Shown here in pieces: positions 55,198 through 64,000 of a stretch of 64,000 nt of DNA. The stretch is from Rana temporaria (taxonomy: Eukaryota > Chordata > Amphibia > Anura > Ranidae): contig NC_053490.1 in the NCBI RefSeq assembly GCF_905171775.1, positions 458,224,548-458,288,547 on the forward strand, read 5' to 3'. Each line of letters opens with the position of its first letter. Positions within the stretch are counted from its first letter, which is position 1. The position numbers and the translations under genes were made by a program. The notes beneath the pieces were generated by a model. That model worked only from the letters and a program-made list of their open reading frames with translations. It was not told the origin of the DNA and ran no database searches.

Positions 55198-55442
55198 GAA
55201 CACTGCGAGAACGGCTCGCGATTAACCCGGATCGCCAGCGGTGCTCGCCCCCACTCCCAGGCAGCCAGCTCCTCGCCAGACCTAATTTTTCACTCGCAAA
55301 ATGCGAGTAGGCGAGTGGAAAATTTGAGGTCTGCCTTAGGCGATACGTCATATAGCCTACAGCGGCCCCTCCCTGTAAGCGAAACGTTTTGTAGCTGCTG
55401 ACTTTTAATAAACATAAAAAAAGCCTGGAACTCCCCTTTTAA

Positions 55443-55936
55443 TGTGCTTCGTGTATTTCTTCCTGATTTGTGCTGTAATCTAGAACTTTGTGCTGGATCT
55501 TCCTGCAATAAAGACCGGTCTCTGCTGCTCTCTCTCCTTGTGCTGGGTAACTGGTCTTGTCTCCACCCCCTCCTGTAGTTTCTGGGACTGTTAAATTGTT
55601 TTTCAAGATCAGTGGCTTCAGCCACTAACCAATGTATTCTGGCAATGGAGAATTTTCCTCTTTTGTATGCTGGCCCCGGGTTATAGAGGAGGGTGACACT
55701 GGGAGAGGAATAATGATAAATGATGGAAATAATTGCTGAATGACAGTGAAACCTTTAACAAGGTTTGGAAAACCTAATTAACAGGGTCTCACTATAATCT
55801 ATTTTATAATCTATAATCGCTATTTTTATTTTATTAGGAGATGAAAAGCATAGCTAGCTATTGGTCTTTTGCATGTTTTTTATAAAATTGTATTCATAAT
55901 CATGCATACGTGAAACTGCATCATGTGACAAAAGCT
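55443..55936. other. Unassigned sequence
   Basis: Contains the stray 19-bp minisatellite unit at 55686-55710 (see findings). Otherwise no recognised repeat or gene. Confidence 0.45.
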
Positions 55937-56130
55937 GGCCGTAGACGGGTCAAATCTCGGCCAGTTTAGCAGGGACGGGGCGGGATTTGAACCAGCTATG
56001 GACAGGCTGAATGCACCAAAGTCGATCCATCAATCGACTTTGGTACAACTTAGGGATTCACTGATAGATTGGTGGCCGGAATAAATAAATCAGCCTCTTG
56101 CCAATAGAAAAAAAGGTTGCAGGTAAGGGC
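55937..56130. repeat. H-family fragment
   Basis: AAGCTGGCCGTAGACGGGTC, GATTTGAACCAGCTATGGAC and AATCGACTTTGGTACAACTT parallel the H-family motifs at 16987-17564. Truncated. Confidence 0.5.
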
Positions 56131-56474
56131 TGCCAGAAAACACAAGCGATTTATTTAATTTTACCGCGTTTTATGGTGCGTTTTTCATAGGTCATGTGAC
56201 TCAAAACCCTCATCAAAACACAACATGGGCACGTTTTTTATGCATTTTTGCCACGTTTTCAATCTGTTTAATTTACAGTTCACGCATCGGCAGTGCGATC
56301 TAACCTGCAGTTTCAATGCGCGTTTCAAAAATCGAATCTCTCTGTAGAAAATCGGATTGCACAGTGCCAAGTTCATACATGATCCTTTTTTCTTTTTTTT
56401 TTCCTTAACTGACCCAAGAATGTGGCAAGCAGAATTTTTAACGCTGCAATAGAAGCGCAAGTGTGAAGACCTAC
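56131..56474. other. Unassigned, MITE-like AT/CG motifs
   Basis: ACCGCGTTTTATGGTGCG and CATTTTTGCCACGTTTTC suggest an F-like palindrome remnant. No ends found. Confidence 0.35.
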
Positions 56475-56478
56475 ATTT

Positions 56479-57010
56479 TAAAGCGGAGGTTCACCCTCAA
56501 ACTTTATAGCAATCATGTCTGCAGCCTTAATGCATGCCTCTAGCGTTGTCTTTTTTTTTTTCCTATCTGAACCCTTACCTGTCTTCAGACTCACTTCCGG
56601 GTCTTCCCTGCAGGGAGTGGGCGTGTCGCTCCTTTTCCCCGACGAGGAGTAATTGGAAGCTGTGCGCAAGGTCTCCTGGGAGTGACGTTTCAACACTCAC
56701 AGGAGACCACCTGAAATGGCTAGGCGTGTATTCTCGCGCTAGTTTGAGTGTCACGTGATGTGGGAAGCGGGTCACATGACTCGCAAAGCGCGTCATGTGA
56801 CTAGGAATCCAGGAAGTGTTTGCTTGTGGGATTCAAAATGCCCACAAGCAAGATGGAAAAGGCCAGGACTATTTTTTATAAGGTATTTTTTTTTGCAAAA
56901 ACGGAGCGGGCGGGCGGACGTACGAGCGGCTAGCTAGCAGGTGAGTAGTAGCCTGCTAGCTATATTACCATGCATTGGAGATTTAAAAAAACAAAAACAA
57001 AACCCGTGGA
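56479..57010. mobile_element. K-MITE, right end not found
   Basis: TTAAAGCGGAGGTTCACCCTC at 56479 is a K-type left end. The interior is GC-rich with CGTCATGTGACTAGG and GTCACATGACTCG palindromes, and the donor-like GCAGGTGAGTAGTAGC at about 56938. The right end degenerates near 57010. Confidence 0.55.
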
Positions 57011-58256
57011 ACCTCAAAAACTGCCTTGTGTGAAAGAAGCCTATCGGTCGAAAAGGGTGTCGTTAAACGCAGTGTTGAATTTAAAGTGAAACCTAATGAT
57101 ATCCTTGTGTAGTATTCTGCCATTGTGACCGTGTGTGCGTGTGCGCCAAATATCATTGTAGACATAAGAAAAAATATCATTGTGGGCCATCTCTGCAGAC
57201 TGGAATGACAGTCACCATTACGAACCGTTCAGGTAAGGCGATCTGTAATACGTCATCTATCCCCTTGGGGAAGGCAGGTATTCCTACAGCAACGTATTTG
57301 TTTCTGAAAATAGAATGACTTTTAACCAGTTTGACATCTTTGTCATAACAGCCTGCATGTGTCACAGGTTATATAGAACATGACACTGTGAGAAGTTTTG
57401 GCCTCTGTTTTATAGTTTTTTTCTTTTTTATTTAGGCTTCACTCAAACGTCAAAACACAACATTTTACCGTGTTTGATGTCAGTGGCGGTTCCAACAAGG
57501 AACTGTACAATGCGCGATTCAGATCGACGCAATGCATTTCTGTGCAGTGACTGCATTGCAGTGTGAATGGAGCACATAGAAAATCATTATTTTCTATGTG
57601 CCCTATTTTCTATGTGCCCTAGCTGTTGCCTGCTTTTTATCCAGTGTTGAAAAAATGCAGATCACCGCGCTTTAATGAATGAGCCTCATCTTGGACTTGG
57701 ATCACTAGTGTGATCTCAGATCACACTGAACCCTTTATCATAGGTTTTCATGTTATAAAGCTATAACAATGGTAATAATTATATAGTGTTAACAATACTA
57801 GACACAAGTAACACTAGCAACTCCTGCACTCCGAGCAATAAAAAGCTTACTATGTCTGGGGAAAATAAAACATAATTTTATCTGTTTCTGTCTCCTTGTA
57901 ATGTCCTCTGAGCTCCCCAACCTCTTCTTTTCTCATTCACTTATGTTTGTTTGAAACAATTAGTGCAAGTTTGTTGCAGTCAAGTGCACTGCAGTATGTA
58001 CTACAGGTACCATAGTCCCCAGTGTTCATCTTGTGATCAAGCAAGAGATTTTGGCTATGTTCTGACATACAGTGGAACCACGGAGAACTAACATAGCCAC
58101 GCTCTCAACAGAAAGTCTGATCACAGCAGCAAAAAAAGAGGAATTAGGAGGCCGAGAGCAATAGAATTTTTTTATTTTATTTCAGATTACATACATGAAT
58201 ACCTTTTTGTTGAATTCTGCAGTCAATGAAAAGTGACGCCCAATGTTCTACCATAT
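57011..58256. other. Low-repeat stretch
   Basis: 57430-57740 has MITE-like character (TTCTATGTGCCCTA duplicated in tandem at 57590-57620). CTCTGCAG and CAGGTAAGG at 57191-57236 could bound a 34-nt segment, judged too weak to call an exon. Otherwise nothing recognised. Confidence 0.4.
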
Positions 58257-58298
58257 ATTATGATTAGGGTTGTACCGATGCCGTTACGCCGCATCCCC

Positions 58299-58514
58299 GC
58301 TACCGCCGACTGACTGTGTAATACGCGCACCGTTCCATTACAGCTTTGAATAGCTGTAACGATTGGCGCCGCGTATAGACACTCCCCCTTGCTCGGGTGA
58401 ACTGTCCAATCCCGAGCGAGGGGGAGTGTCTATACGCAGCGCCAATCATTACAGCTATTCAAAGCTGTAATGGAACGGCGCGCGTATTACACTGACTGTC
58501 GGCGGTAGCGGGGA
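58299..58514. repeat. Inverted repeat, arms ~100 bp
   Basis: CCGCTACCGCCGACTGACTG pairs with CTGACTGTCGGCGGTAGCGG. CGTTCCATTACAGCTTTGAA pairs with TTCAAAGCTGTAATGGAACG. CGTATAGACACTCCCCCT pairs with GGGGGAGTGTCTATACG. The loop is about 10 nt near 58400. Confidence 0.9.
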
Positions 58515-58526
58515 TGCAGGACAGGT

Positions 58527-58917
58527 AAGCGGGACATGGCTGGCTACATGGGGGGAGACATGGCTGGCTACATGGGGGGAGACATGCTGCATGGGGGGGA
58601 GAGACATGGGGGAGACATGCTGCATGGGGGGGGGGGGGAGACATGGCTACATGGGGGAGACATGGCTACATGGGGGGGAGACATGGCTACATGGGGGGGA
58701 GACATGGCTACATGGGGGGGAGACATGGCTACATGGGGGGGAGACATGGCTACATGGGGGGGAGACATGGCTACATGGGGGGGAGACATGGCTACATGGG
58801 GGGGAGACATGGCTACATGGGGGGAAGACATGGCTGCATGGGGGGGAGACATGGCTGCATGGGGGGGAGACATGCTGCATGGGGGGCATAGGGGGGGGAC
58901 ATGGCTGGATAGGGGGG
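58527..58917. repeat. Minisatellite, 21-bp unit
   Basis: ACATGGCTACATGGGGGGGAG repeats with an exact 21-bp period between about 58640 and 58860 (starts at 58681, 58702, 58723). Edge copies vary in G-run length and CTAC/CTGC. Confidence 0.93.
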
Positions 58918-59155
58918 GGACATGGCTGCATTTGTGGGGAGACATGGCTGCATTTGTGGGGAGACATGGCTGCATTTGTGGGGAGACATGGCTGCATTTG
59001 TGGGGAGACATGGCTGCATTTGTGGGGAGACATGGCTGCATTTGTGGGGAGACATGGCTGCATTTGTGGGGAGACATGGCTGCATTTGTGGGGAGACATG
59101 GCTGCATTTGTGGGGGGACATGGCTGCATTGGTGGGGGACATGGCTGCATTTGGG
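58918..59155. repeat. Minisatellite, 22-bp unit
   Basis: ACATGGCTGCATTTGTGGGGAG, about 10 copies. It evidently derives from the adjacent 21-bp unit by a CAT(GGG) to CATTTGT change that then spread. Confidence 0.93.
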
Positions 59156-59273
59156 GACACATTTAAAAAAAAGAATCGGTATTCGGTATCGGCGACTACT
59201 TGAAAAAAAGTATCGGTACTTGTACTCAGTCCTAAAAAAGTGGTATCGGGACAACCCTAATTATGATCTATGC

Positions 59274-59634
59274 CAGTGGTCTCCAAACTGCTTGCCTTTT
59301 TCTAGCCTAATATTCAGGGGCATTATTCCTTCACTGACACCAACGAGGAGGTTCCATTCCTCCCACTGACACCAATGACACTCATTATTTGTTCCACTGG
59401 CCTCAATGGAGCATACTGTAATTCCTCCCACTTATATAAACGGTGGAGCACTAGTCCTCCCGCTAACACCAACGAACTGGCATTATTCCTATAACACCAG
59501 TGATGGGGCACTATTCCTCCTCCTACTGACTACATATGCTATGTCATTTTGTTATTTTTTTTATTGCGCCCACTGACCGGCCCGTCTAAAGGACATTGAA
59601 ATAGACCTTTGTTTAGAAAGTTTGGAGACCCCTG
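59274..59634. mobile_element. hAT-type element with internal ~32-bp tandem units
   Basis: CAGTGGTCTCCAAACTGC and AAGTTTGGAGACCCCTG are inverted ends of hAT type. The flanking octamers (ATCTATGC, ATTTCCGG) match poorly, so the duplication has decayed or the ends differ. The interior repeats CTGACACCAA...ATTCCTCCC units. The same units form the arrays at 26533-27270 and 50484-50705. It lies 14 bp from the preceding hAT. Confidence 0.75.
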
Positions 59635-59778
59635 ATTTCCGGATATGACATTTAGAAAATATTGCATGGTAATGTTCGGGGCAGGAAGGATCATTTAATA
59701 TAAATTGGCTTAAAGTGATCAAGTCGTCGTCCTTTTTTTTTTCTTTCTTTTTTTAAAAAACAAATATGTCATACTTAA

Positions 59779-60190
59779 AGCGGAGTTCCACCCAAAAATG
59801 GAGCTTCCGCTTTTCGGATTCCTCTTCCCCTCCGGTGTCACATTTGGCACCTTTCATGGTGGAGGGGGGAGCAGATACCTGTGTAATCCAGGTATTTGCT
59901 CCCACTTCCAGGCATAGATTGCTGCAGTATCCGCCATTTCCGGCCCCTCCTCTGCCCCCCGCTGTCTTCTTTGACCCGTGTGCCTTCTGGGACCCGTGTG
60001 TCTCCCAGAAGACAGCAAGGACCAGTGAAACTCGCACATGCGCAGTAGGGAACCAGGTAGTGAAGCCGCAAGGCTTCACTTCTGATTCCCTTACTGAAGA
60101 TGTCGGCACCTCCACCTGAGAGCTGAGGGACAAATAGGCTTTGAGGGCTGACATTACGGGCACCCTGGACAGGTAAGTGTCCATATATTA
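59779..60190. mobile_element. K-MITE, right-truncated
   Basis: AGCGGAGTTCCACCC after TTAA (59775-59778). TCACATTTGGCACCTTTCA, AAGGCTTCACTTC and GGACAGGTAAGTGTCC (about 60168) match 15973-16460. It breaks off after ATATTAAAAGTCA near 60190. Confidence 0.7.
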
Positions 60191-60258
60191 AAAGTCAATT
60201 AATTTGGACTACAAACACCTCTTCCTTTCCAACCCCATTACTCGGTGGACAGGGGATT

Positions 60259-60505
60259 TAGGCCTGGTTCACACTAGTGTGATTTCATGTGCGACTTGAG
60301 TCACATGGTAATGCGAATCACATTGTTTTCAGTGGTGCCTGTTCACATCAATGTAGCACGGTGTGATTTTGGAAAAGGGTCCTGTGCTACTTTGATGCGA
60401 TTCCAGCACTGTTCTGGCCCCATAAAATATGCAAACCACATCCAAGTTGCATCACTTAATCGCGTTAAAAAGTCAGATCAAAATCTAGTTGCAGTGTGAA
60501 CCTAA
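60259..60505. mobile_element. Palindromic MITE
   Basis: AGGCCTGGTTCACACTAGTG at the left and GCAGTGTGAACCTAAAG at the right are inverted. Internal TGTGCGACTTGAGTCACATG and GCATCAC/GTGATTTTGG pairs. Non-coding. Confidence 0.6.
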
Positions 60506-60509
60506 AGTT

Positions 60510-61142
60510 GATTGGAGAGCAGATAATGTTTGTCCTTTCAGAGCCATTACCAAGAAGTAATAAGGACACTTTCTGGCAGGATCAATTGGTATTTTCCGTA
60601 CTCGTTAAAATCATATTCTTATGTCTGTAAGCAGCAATAAATAACATTTTCTTCCTGGGTTAGGATATTCTAACATCCCATACATGATATCGAAAACAAT
60701 TGTTTTTTAGTGGTATTCCTGTTTGTGGGCACAGAATACTGGTGATTCACCAGGAGGTGGCATCGTTACTTCTCAGTATAAAGAAATAAAATGAATCGTG
60801 TTCGTGTTACTTGAGTTTCCTAGGATGATCTAAACCAGCGTTTCACAAACTTTTTTGTCTTCCGGCGCACCAAAAGAATCGAAAAATGTTCACGCACACC
60901 TGAAAAGATTGAACAATTTTTGTGATGAAGCACTTTTTACATATATTTAATTTTCAATTTGATGTGAAGGATGTGCCTGCTTTCGAGCGCAAATCGGATT
61001 GAAGCGAGGCTCCAAAGTCGACAAATGGAACGATCCCTATTATTATAATATAATTAGAGCGATCAAGTTTTCCCGAGATCTCGCACAAGTCTTTAGTTAC
61101 AAAAAAAAACAATGAATGACAGAGATTGCATTTTTATGTTAC
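60510..61142. other. Low-repeat sequence with a possible hAT left end
   Basis: ACCAGCGTTTCACAAACTTT at 60836 resembles a hAT terminus and is followed by GGCGCACC. No right end found. 60510-60830 shows nothing recognisable. Confidence 0.35.
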
Positions 61143-61310
61143 TTAAAGTTCCAGGCTTTTTATGTTTATTAAAAGTCAGCAGCTACACAAAGTGTAGCTG
61201 CTGACTTTTAATAAACAGACACTTACCTGTTCCACTGTCCAGCAATGCAGCCGCCCGTAGCGTCGCTCCTCTCCGCTGGCGCCTCCATTGCCGCTCTGGC
61301 CGGGCATGTC

Positions 61311-61932
61311 TGTCACGTACCTGGTGGCTGAGCCCGATATGCAGGGAGCGGCTACTCTTACTCCTCTGACCCCGGAACCCCTGGTAGAGCAGACAGGGAG
61401 TTCGGGAATGCAGAGTCGCACAAGCGTCTGATGCAACGCTCATGTTGGAGCTGAGCAAGACTTCCGTGGTCTCCGGGGATGCGTCAGAGGTGCAGACTGG
61501 AGGCAGAGGTGCAGGAAGCTGCAGCAACGAGGAAGGTGTACCGTAGTACAGACACGAACATGTCCAAACAGGCTGGGTCGTACACAGGCTGGCGGATTAG
61601 GTACAGGTGCGGTAGGCAAAGGCAGAGTCGTGGTTCAGGCTGGTTCGGCAACAGGTGGGCAGCAGACGGATCAGAGGGAGAGGCAGAACAATAGTCAAGC
61701 CGAAGTCAGGGCAGGCAGAAGTCTGGAGGAATCAGGAACAAGCTGGGTCTCAGGAACAGGATCAGTAGCGGTTAACGGGTAACAGGTGGGTCTCACGGAA
61801 CGCTGTAGAGCGAACAGCAAGAGGCCCCAGTGTCGGCTCCCTTAAATGTCCAAATTTGGCGCCGAAATGCCGTTACCGCAATTGCACGTGCGCGCCGCTA
61901 CCGCCATCTAGTGGACAGGGTTGTTCATGACA
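61311..61932. mobile_element. Solo-LTR-like element (622 bp), 5-bp TSD
   Basis: It begins TGTCACGTACC and ends GTTCATGACA (TG...CA with a short inverted end TGTCA/TGACA). ATGTC lies directly on both sides (61306-61310 and 61933-61937). This is the structure of a solo LTR left by recombination. No gag/pol and no second LTR are present. The interior repeats GGCAGAGT, CAGGCTGG and GAGGCAGA motifs. Strand is undetermined. A foldback or MITE origin is the alternative. Confidence 0.6.
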
Positions 61933-62104
61933 ATGTCCCAGGAGATCTCCTAGAGGGAGGGGCCGTCTAGCTGGAGAGGAGGAGTTTCCTAGGAGGCTAG
62001 GAGGAAGTGGGACAGGAAGGCTCACTCCTAACTAAGCCCCCCCCCCCCCAAAAAAAAACAAATGCATGCCAAATGTGGCATGTAAGGGGGCGAGGAGTGC
62101 TTCA

Positions 62105-62433
62105 AGAGGTTGTAAAGGTTTGTTTATTTTATAAATTGGTTCCTTTAAGCAGGTGCATTGTTGGTTCACCTTTTCCTTTGATTTCCCTTCTAAATGTTTT
62201 TTTTTCTTTGTCTGAATTTCTCACTTCCTGTTTTCCTCAGTTAGCTTGCCCCCGTCATCCGAGCCGTTCTGGCTGGGGGTTAGGCAGCCAGAACAGCTTA
62301 CTGAGGAGGAACAGGAAGTGAGAAATTCAGACAAAGAAAAAAAATATTTAGAAGGGAAAAGGTAAGTGAACCAACAATGCACTAGCTTAAAGGAATCAAT
62401 TTAGAAAATAAAAAACAAACCTTTACAACTCCT
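62105..62433. mobile_element. Palindromic K-type MITE (329 bp)
   Basis: AGAGGTTGTAAAGGTTTGTT and AAACAAACCTTTACAACTCC + T are inverted ends. Flanks TTCA (62101-62104) and TTAA (62434-62437) fit a TTAA duplication with one change. The arms match almost throughout: ATTTCTCACTTCCTGTT/AACAGGAAGTGAGAAAT, TTTGTCTGAATTTC/GAAATTCAGACAAA and CCAGAACAGCT/AGCCGTTCTGG. Confidence 0.82.
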
Positions 62434-62474
62434 TTAAAGCGGAAGTTCCACTTTTGGGTGGAACTCCACTTTAA

Positions 62475-63716
62475 CTTTTGTGACATTGATTTACTATTTA
62501 ATTTTTTCGATCTGTTCAAGGTTTCAAATGGCTAGCAATTTTAAATACTTTTCAAAACTCTCGCTCCTGAGTCCCCGCTGCTGCGTTTTTGTTCTGTCTC
62601 CGTTGCCTGATTATGATGAACAGCGCTCTGATTGAACGCTTGAACAGGTCTGCTCACGTATGGTTGATGTAATGCTGATTTTTCAGTGTTCTAAAATCCC
62701 TTGTAAAGAACGAAGTTAAACAGAAGTATTAGTCATCAAATGTCCTATTTTTTTTTTTTTGTCTTTTTATCCTCGTATTTGCTCTTACAAATTCTGTTTG
62801 GATACTTAGACTGAACCTGGGGTTAAACTGTACAAGCTACAAGCCGAGGCCTGACATGGCCTTTACAATCTGACTGCCGTCTGGGTCATAAGTTATGTAA
62901 CAGAACAAGTCCAGTCATGGGCAATTATTCATCACGTTAGATGAGATCGTCACAACCATGAAAGACTTAATTACTTGTACTCCGAATTATTTCCAGGACA
63001 CTGGATGTATTGTGAATCTTTAATGTCATCTCCTCAATATGCTTCTTTCTTAAGAGCCTGATGTGGCATTTTTGTGCAGGTGGATTACATTTGTGTTCTT
63101 AGCAGAGCCTGAACCTTGGAGATCCCTGGACAGCTGCACGTGGTGGATTGGCGTGAAATTGGCACACCTATGTTGCTGCTGGCATGCAGCCTGGCCATGC
63201 TGCTTCATCTGCTAAACTTGACTAAGCATGCTAGATTGTTACAGGAATGTCCGCACCCTGCTGATTGGGTGAACCAAAGGCCGCAATGAAGGAATGCACC
63301 CTTAAATTAAGCACTCTTTAACCTAAAACAAAACTCTGCCTATATTTTGCTGTCCGATACAACACTCGTGCATATGTTCCTTCACCCTTTTCCGTGTGTG
63401 TGTTGTGTTGGGTTCATTTATACAACCTGTTGGTAATGGACCACTTGTGCCAAAATGTGGGTGTTTTTGTGGGGGAAGATGATAAATACTTGGTGCCAAA
63501 AACGAACATGACCATGGTGCCAATTATTGTTACTGGTCTGAGTCCTTTAATTCATAATACAGATTCTATGTTGACCTTTTCCTAGAGTCTGATTGAAAAT
63601 GGGATCTTTCATCTAGGAGAGATTTTTTTTTTTTATGGTATTAATTTGTCACATTGTTTGTTTTAACTCTAGTATACCAACTGATGGTATAAAAAATGAC
63701 AATCTCTGAATTCATG
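62475..63716. other. Low-repeat block
   Basis: No repeat recognised in 1.2 kb except short T-runs. 62780-63110 looks single-copy and contains GGGCAATTATTCATCACG and GACTTAATTACTTGTAC, AT-rich with TAATTA cores. No exon signals convincing enough to call. Confidence 0.4.
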
Positions 63717-64000
63717 AGCTGGTTCACACAGGGGCAACCCGACTTACAGCGCGACTTTGCAAGGCAACTTCAGTGCGACTTGGAGCAACTTACAACGCGA
63801 CTTAAAGTTGCCTACAGGACGGGCGACTTTGGCTTTGGCTAATTACAGAATAATCAGCTCTGTTGGAGGGAGGGGTTTGCCTGAGTAAACTATTTTCTCT
63901 TCCTGTAAAGTTGCTTCAGTTAGGCAGAGACAGAGATCCGACTTGGAGGCAACTTCCATTGAAATCAATGGGTACAAGTTGTCTAAAAGTCGCCTTGAAA
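63717..64000. mobile_element. Palindrome-type MITE, cut by the window end
   Basis: GCTGGTTCACACAGGGGCAA starts the element. GCGACTTTGCAAGGCAACTT and its partial inverse (AAGTTGTCTAAAAGTCGCC) approach the window end. The right terminus lies outside. Confidence 0.55.

Larger units (their letters stand above)
53997..55333. mobile_element. Non-autonomous hAT (1337 bp) with internal minisatellite, perfect TSD
   Basis: CAGGGCTCAAAATTTCAAG at the left and GAAAATTTGAGGTCTG at the right are inverted. CCTTAGGC flanks exactly (53989-53996 and 55334-55341). Inside are a short 28-bp tandem (54203-54268), a 19-bp minisatellite (54546-54793) and a long inverted repeat (54899-55197). No transposase frame. 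It is inserted in a K-MITE. Confidence 0.9.
53837..55438. mobile_element. K-MITE flanked by TTAA, split by a hAT
   Basis: AGCGGAGTTCCACCC (after TTAA 53833-53836) and CCTGGAACTCCCCT (before TTAA 55439-55442) are inverted ends. The interior CCACATTTGGCATG and GTAGCTGCTGACTTTTAATA are family motifs. The hAT at 53997-55333 interrupts it; without that it would be about 265 bp. Confidence 0.8.
58265..59259. mobile_element. Non-autonomous hAT (995 bp) with two internal minisatellites, perfect TSD
   Basis: TAGGGTTGTACCGATGCCG at the left and GGTATCGGGACAACCCTA at the right are inverted. ATTATGAT flanks exactly (58257-58264 and 59260-59267). The left third is a large inverted repeat (58299-58514). 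The centre is a 21-bp minisatellite (58527-58917), then a 22-bp one (58918-59155). The right end carries AGAATCGGTATTCGGTATCG. No transposase; ORFs of up to 277 codons here are minisatellite artefacts. Confidence 0.92.
61147..62470. mobile_element. K-MITE flanked by TTAA, split by an LTR and another MITE
   Basis: TTAA (61143-61146), AGTTCCAGGCTTTTTATG, GTCAGCAGCTACAC and its inverse, then at the right GGTGGAACTCCACT and TTAA (62471-62474). CATGCCAAATGTGGCATG and GGGGCGAGGAGTGCTT belong to this family (compare 53837). Interrupted by 61311-61932 and 62105-62433. Confidence 0.75.

Noticed and set aside
57199..57232. 34-nt exon between CTCTGCAG and CAG|GTAAGG
   Set aside because: There is no pyrimidine tract or branch point upstream, the length is implausibly short, and neither conservation nor coding signal can be judged.
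58536..59369. Long open frames (up to 277 codons plus strand, 228 minus strand)
   Set aside because: They are translations of the 21- and 22-bp minisatellites; all frames are open in both directions because the units lack stops.

Overview
The window reads as nuclear DNA of a vertebrate, most probably a true frog (Ranidae or a close anuran). There is no bacterial gene organisation. More than half of the sequence can be assigned to transposable elements, and DNA transposons dominate: hAT elements with 8-bp target duplications, TTAA-flanked MITEs, and Harbinger-like MITEs with 3-bp duplications. There are fewer L1-type LINEs, plus (TA)n and minisatellite arrays and one 200-N assembly gap (3896-4095). 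Frog assignment rests on recognising several very abundant ranid-type repeat families; this is inference. No complete host gene is visible. One 44-nt segment (38491-38534) has good splice signals and may be a small host exon, so the window may be intronic or intergenic.

Family names used here are provisional. RA is a ~1 kb TTAA-flanked element with ends CCACTT/AAGTGG. RB is a TTAA-starting element carrying the motifs GCTAGAAAATTACT and ACAGAGGAGGTCTAG. K-MITEs are TTAA-flanked, with termini starting AG (often AGYGGAGTTC). F-MITEs have termini like GGCCCTTTCACAC. G and H are two further frog-type repeats.

Layout: 1-741 is the 3' end of an L1-like LINE. 2812-7740 is a deep nest (RB interrupted by a 4.3 kb hAT, which holds another RB, which holds another hAT, which holds an inverted RB piece, the gap and a Harbinger-like MITE). 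7.8-13 kb holds an old RA-related copy cut by two MITEs and a hAT, a second copy of that hAT, and a Penelope-type hammerhead-ribozyme relic. 14-22 kb is MITE-rich. 22.7-26.5 kb is mostly low-repeat DNA, followed by a 96-bp-period minisatellite. 29-41 kb has an RB copy, three RA copies, two small hATs, a better-preserved hammerhead ribozyme (34458-34502), and the exon candidate. 42.4-43.8 kb is an F-MITE split by a hAT that keeps the end of its transposase. 44.46-47.29 kb is a 5'-truncated, apparently young L1-like insertion with an open reverse-transcriptase frame and 15-bp target duplications. 47.6-53.4 kb holds more MITEs, a Tc1-like relic and an L1 relic. 53.8-62.5 kb contains MITEs split by hATs, three of them with internal minisatellites, and a solo-LTR-like element.

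The strongest signals for follow-up are (i) non-autonomous hATs that repeatedly carry internal minisatellites, (ii) hammerhead ribozyme motifs, (iii) MITE families that carry a consensus 5' splice site in nearly every copy, and (iv) the depth of nesting, which allows the insertions to be ordered in time. Every family call was made by eye; none was checked against a repeat library.
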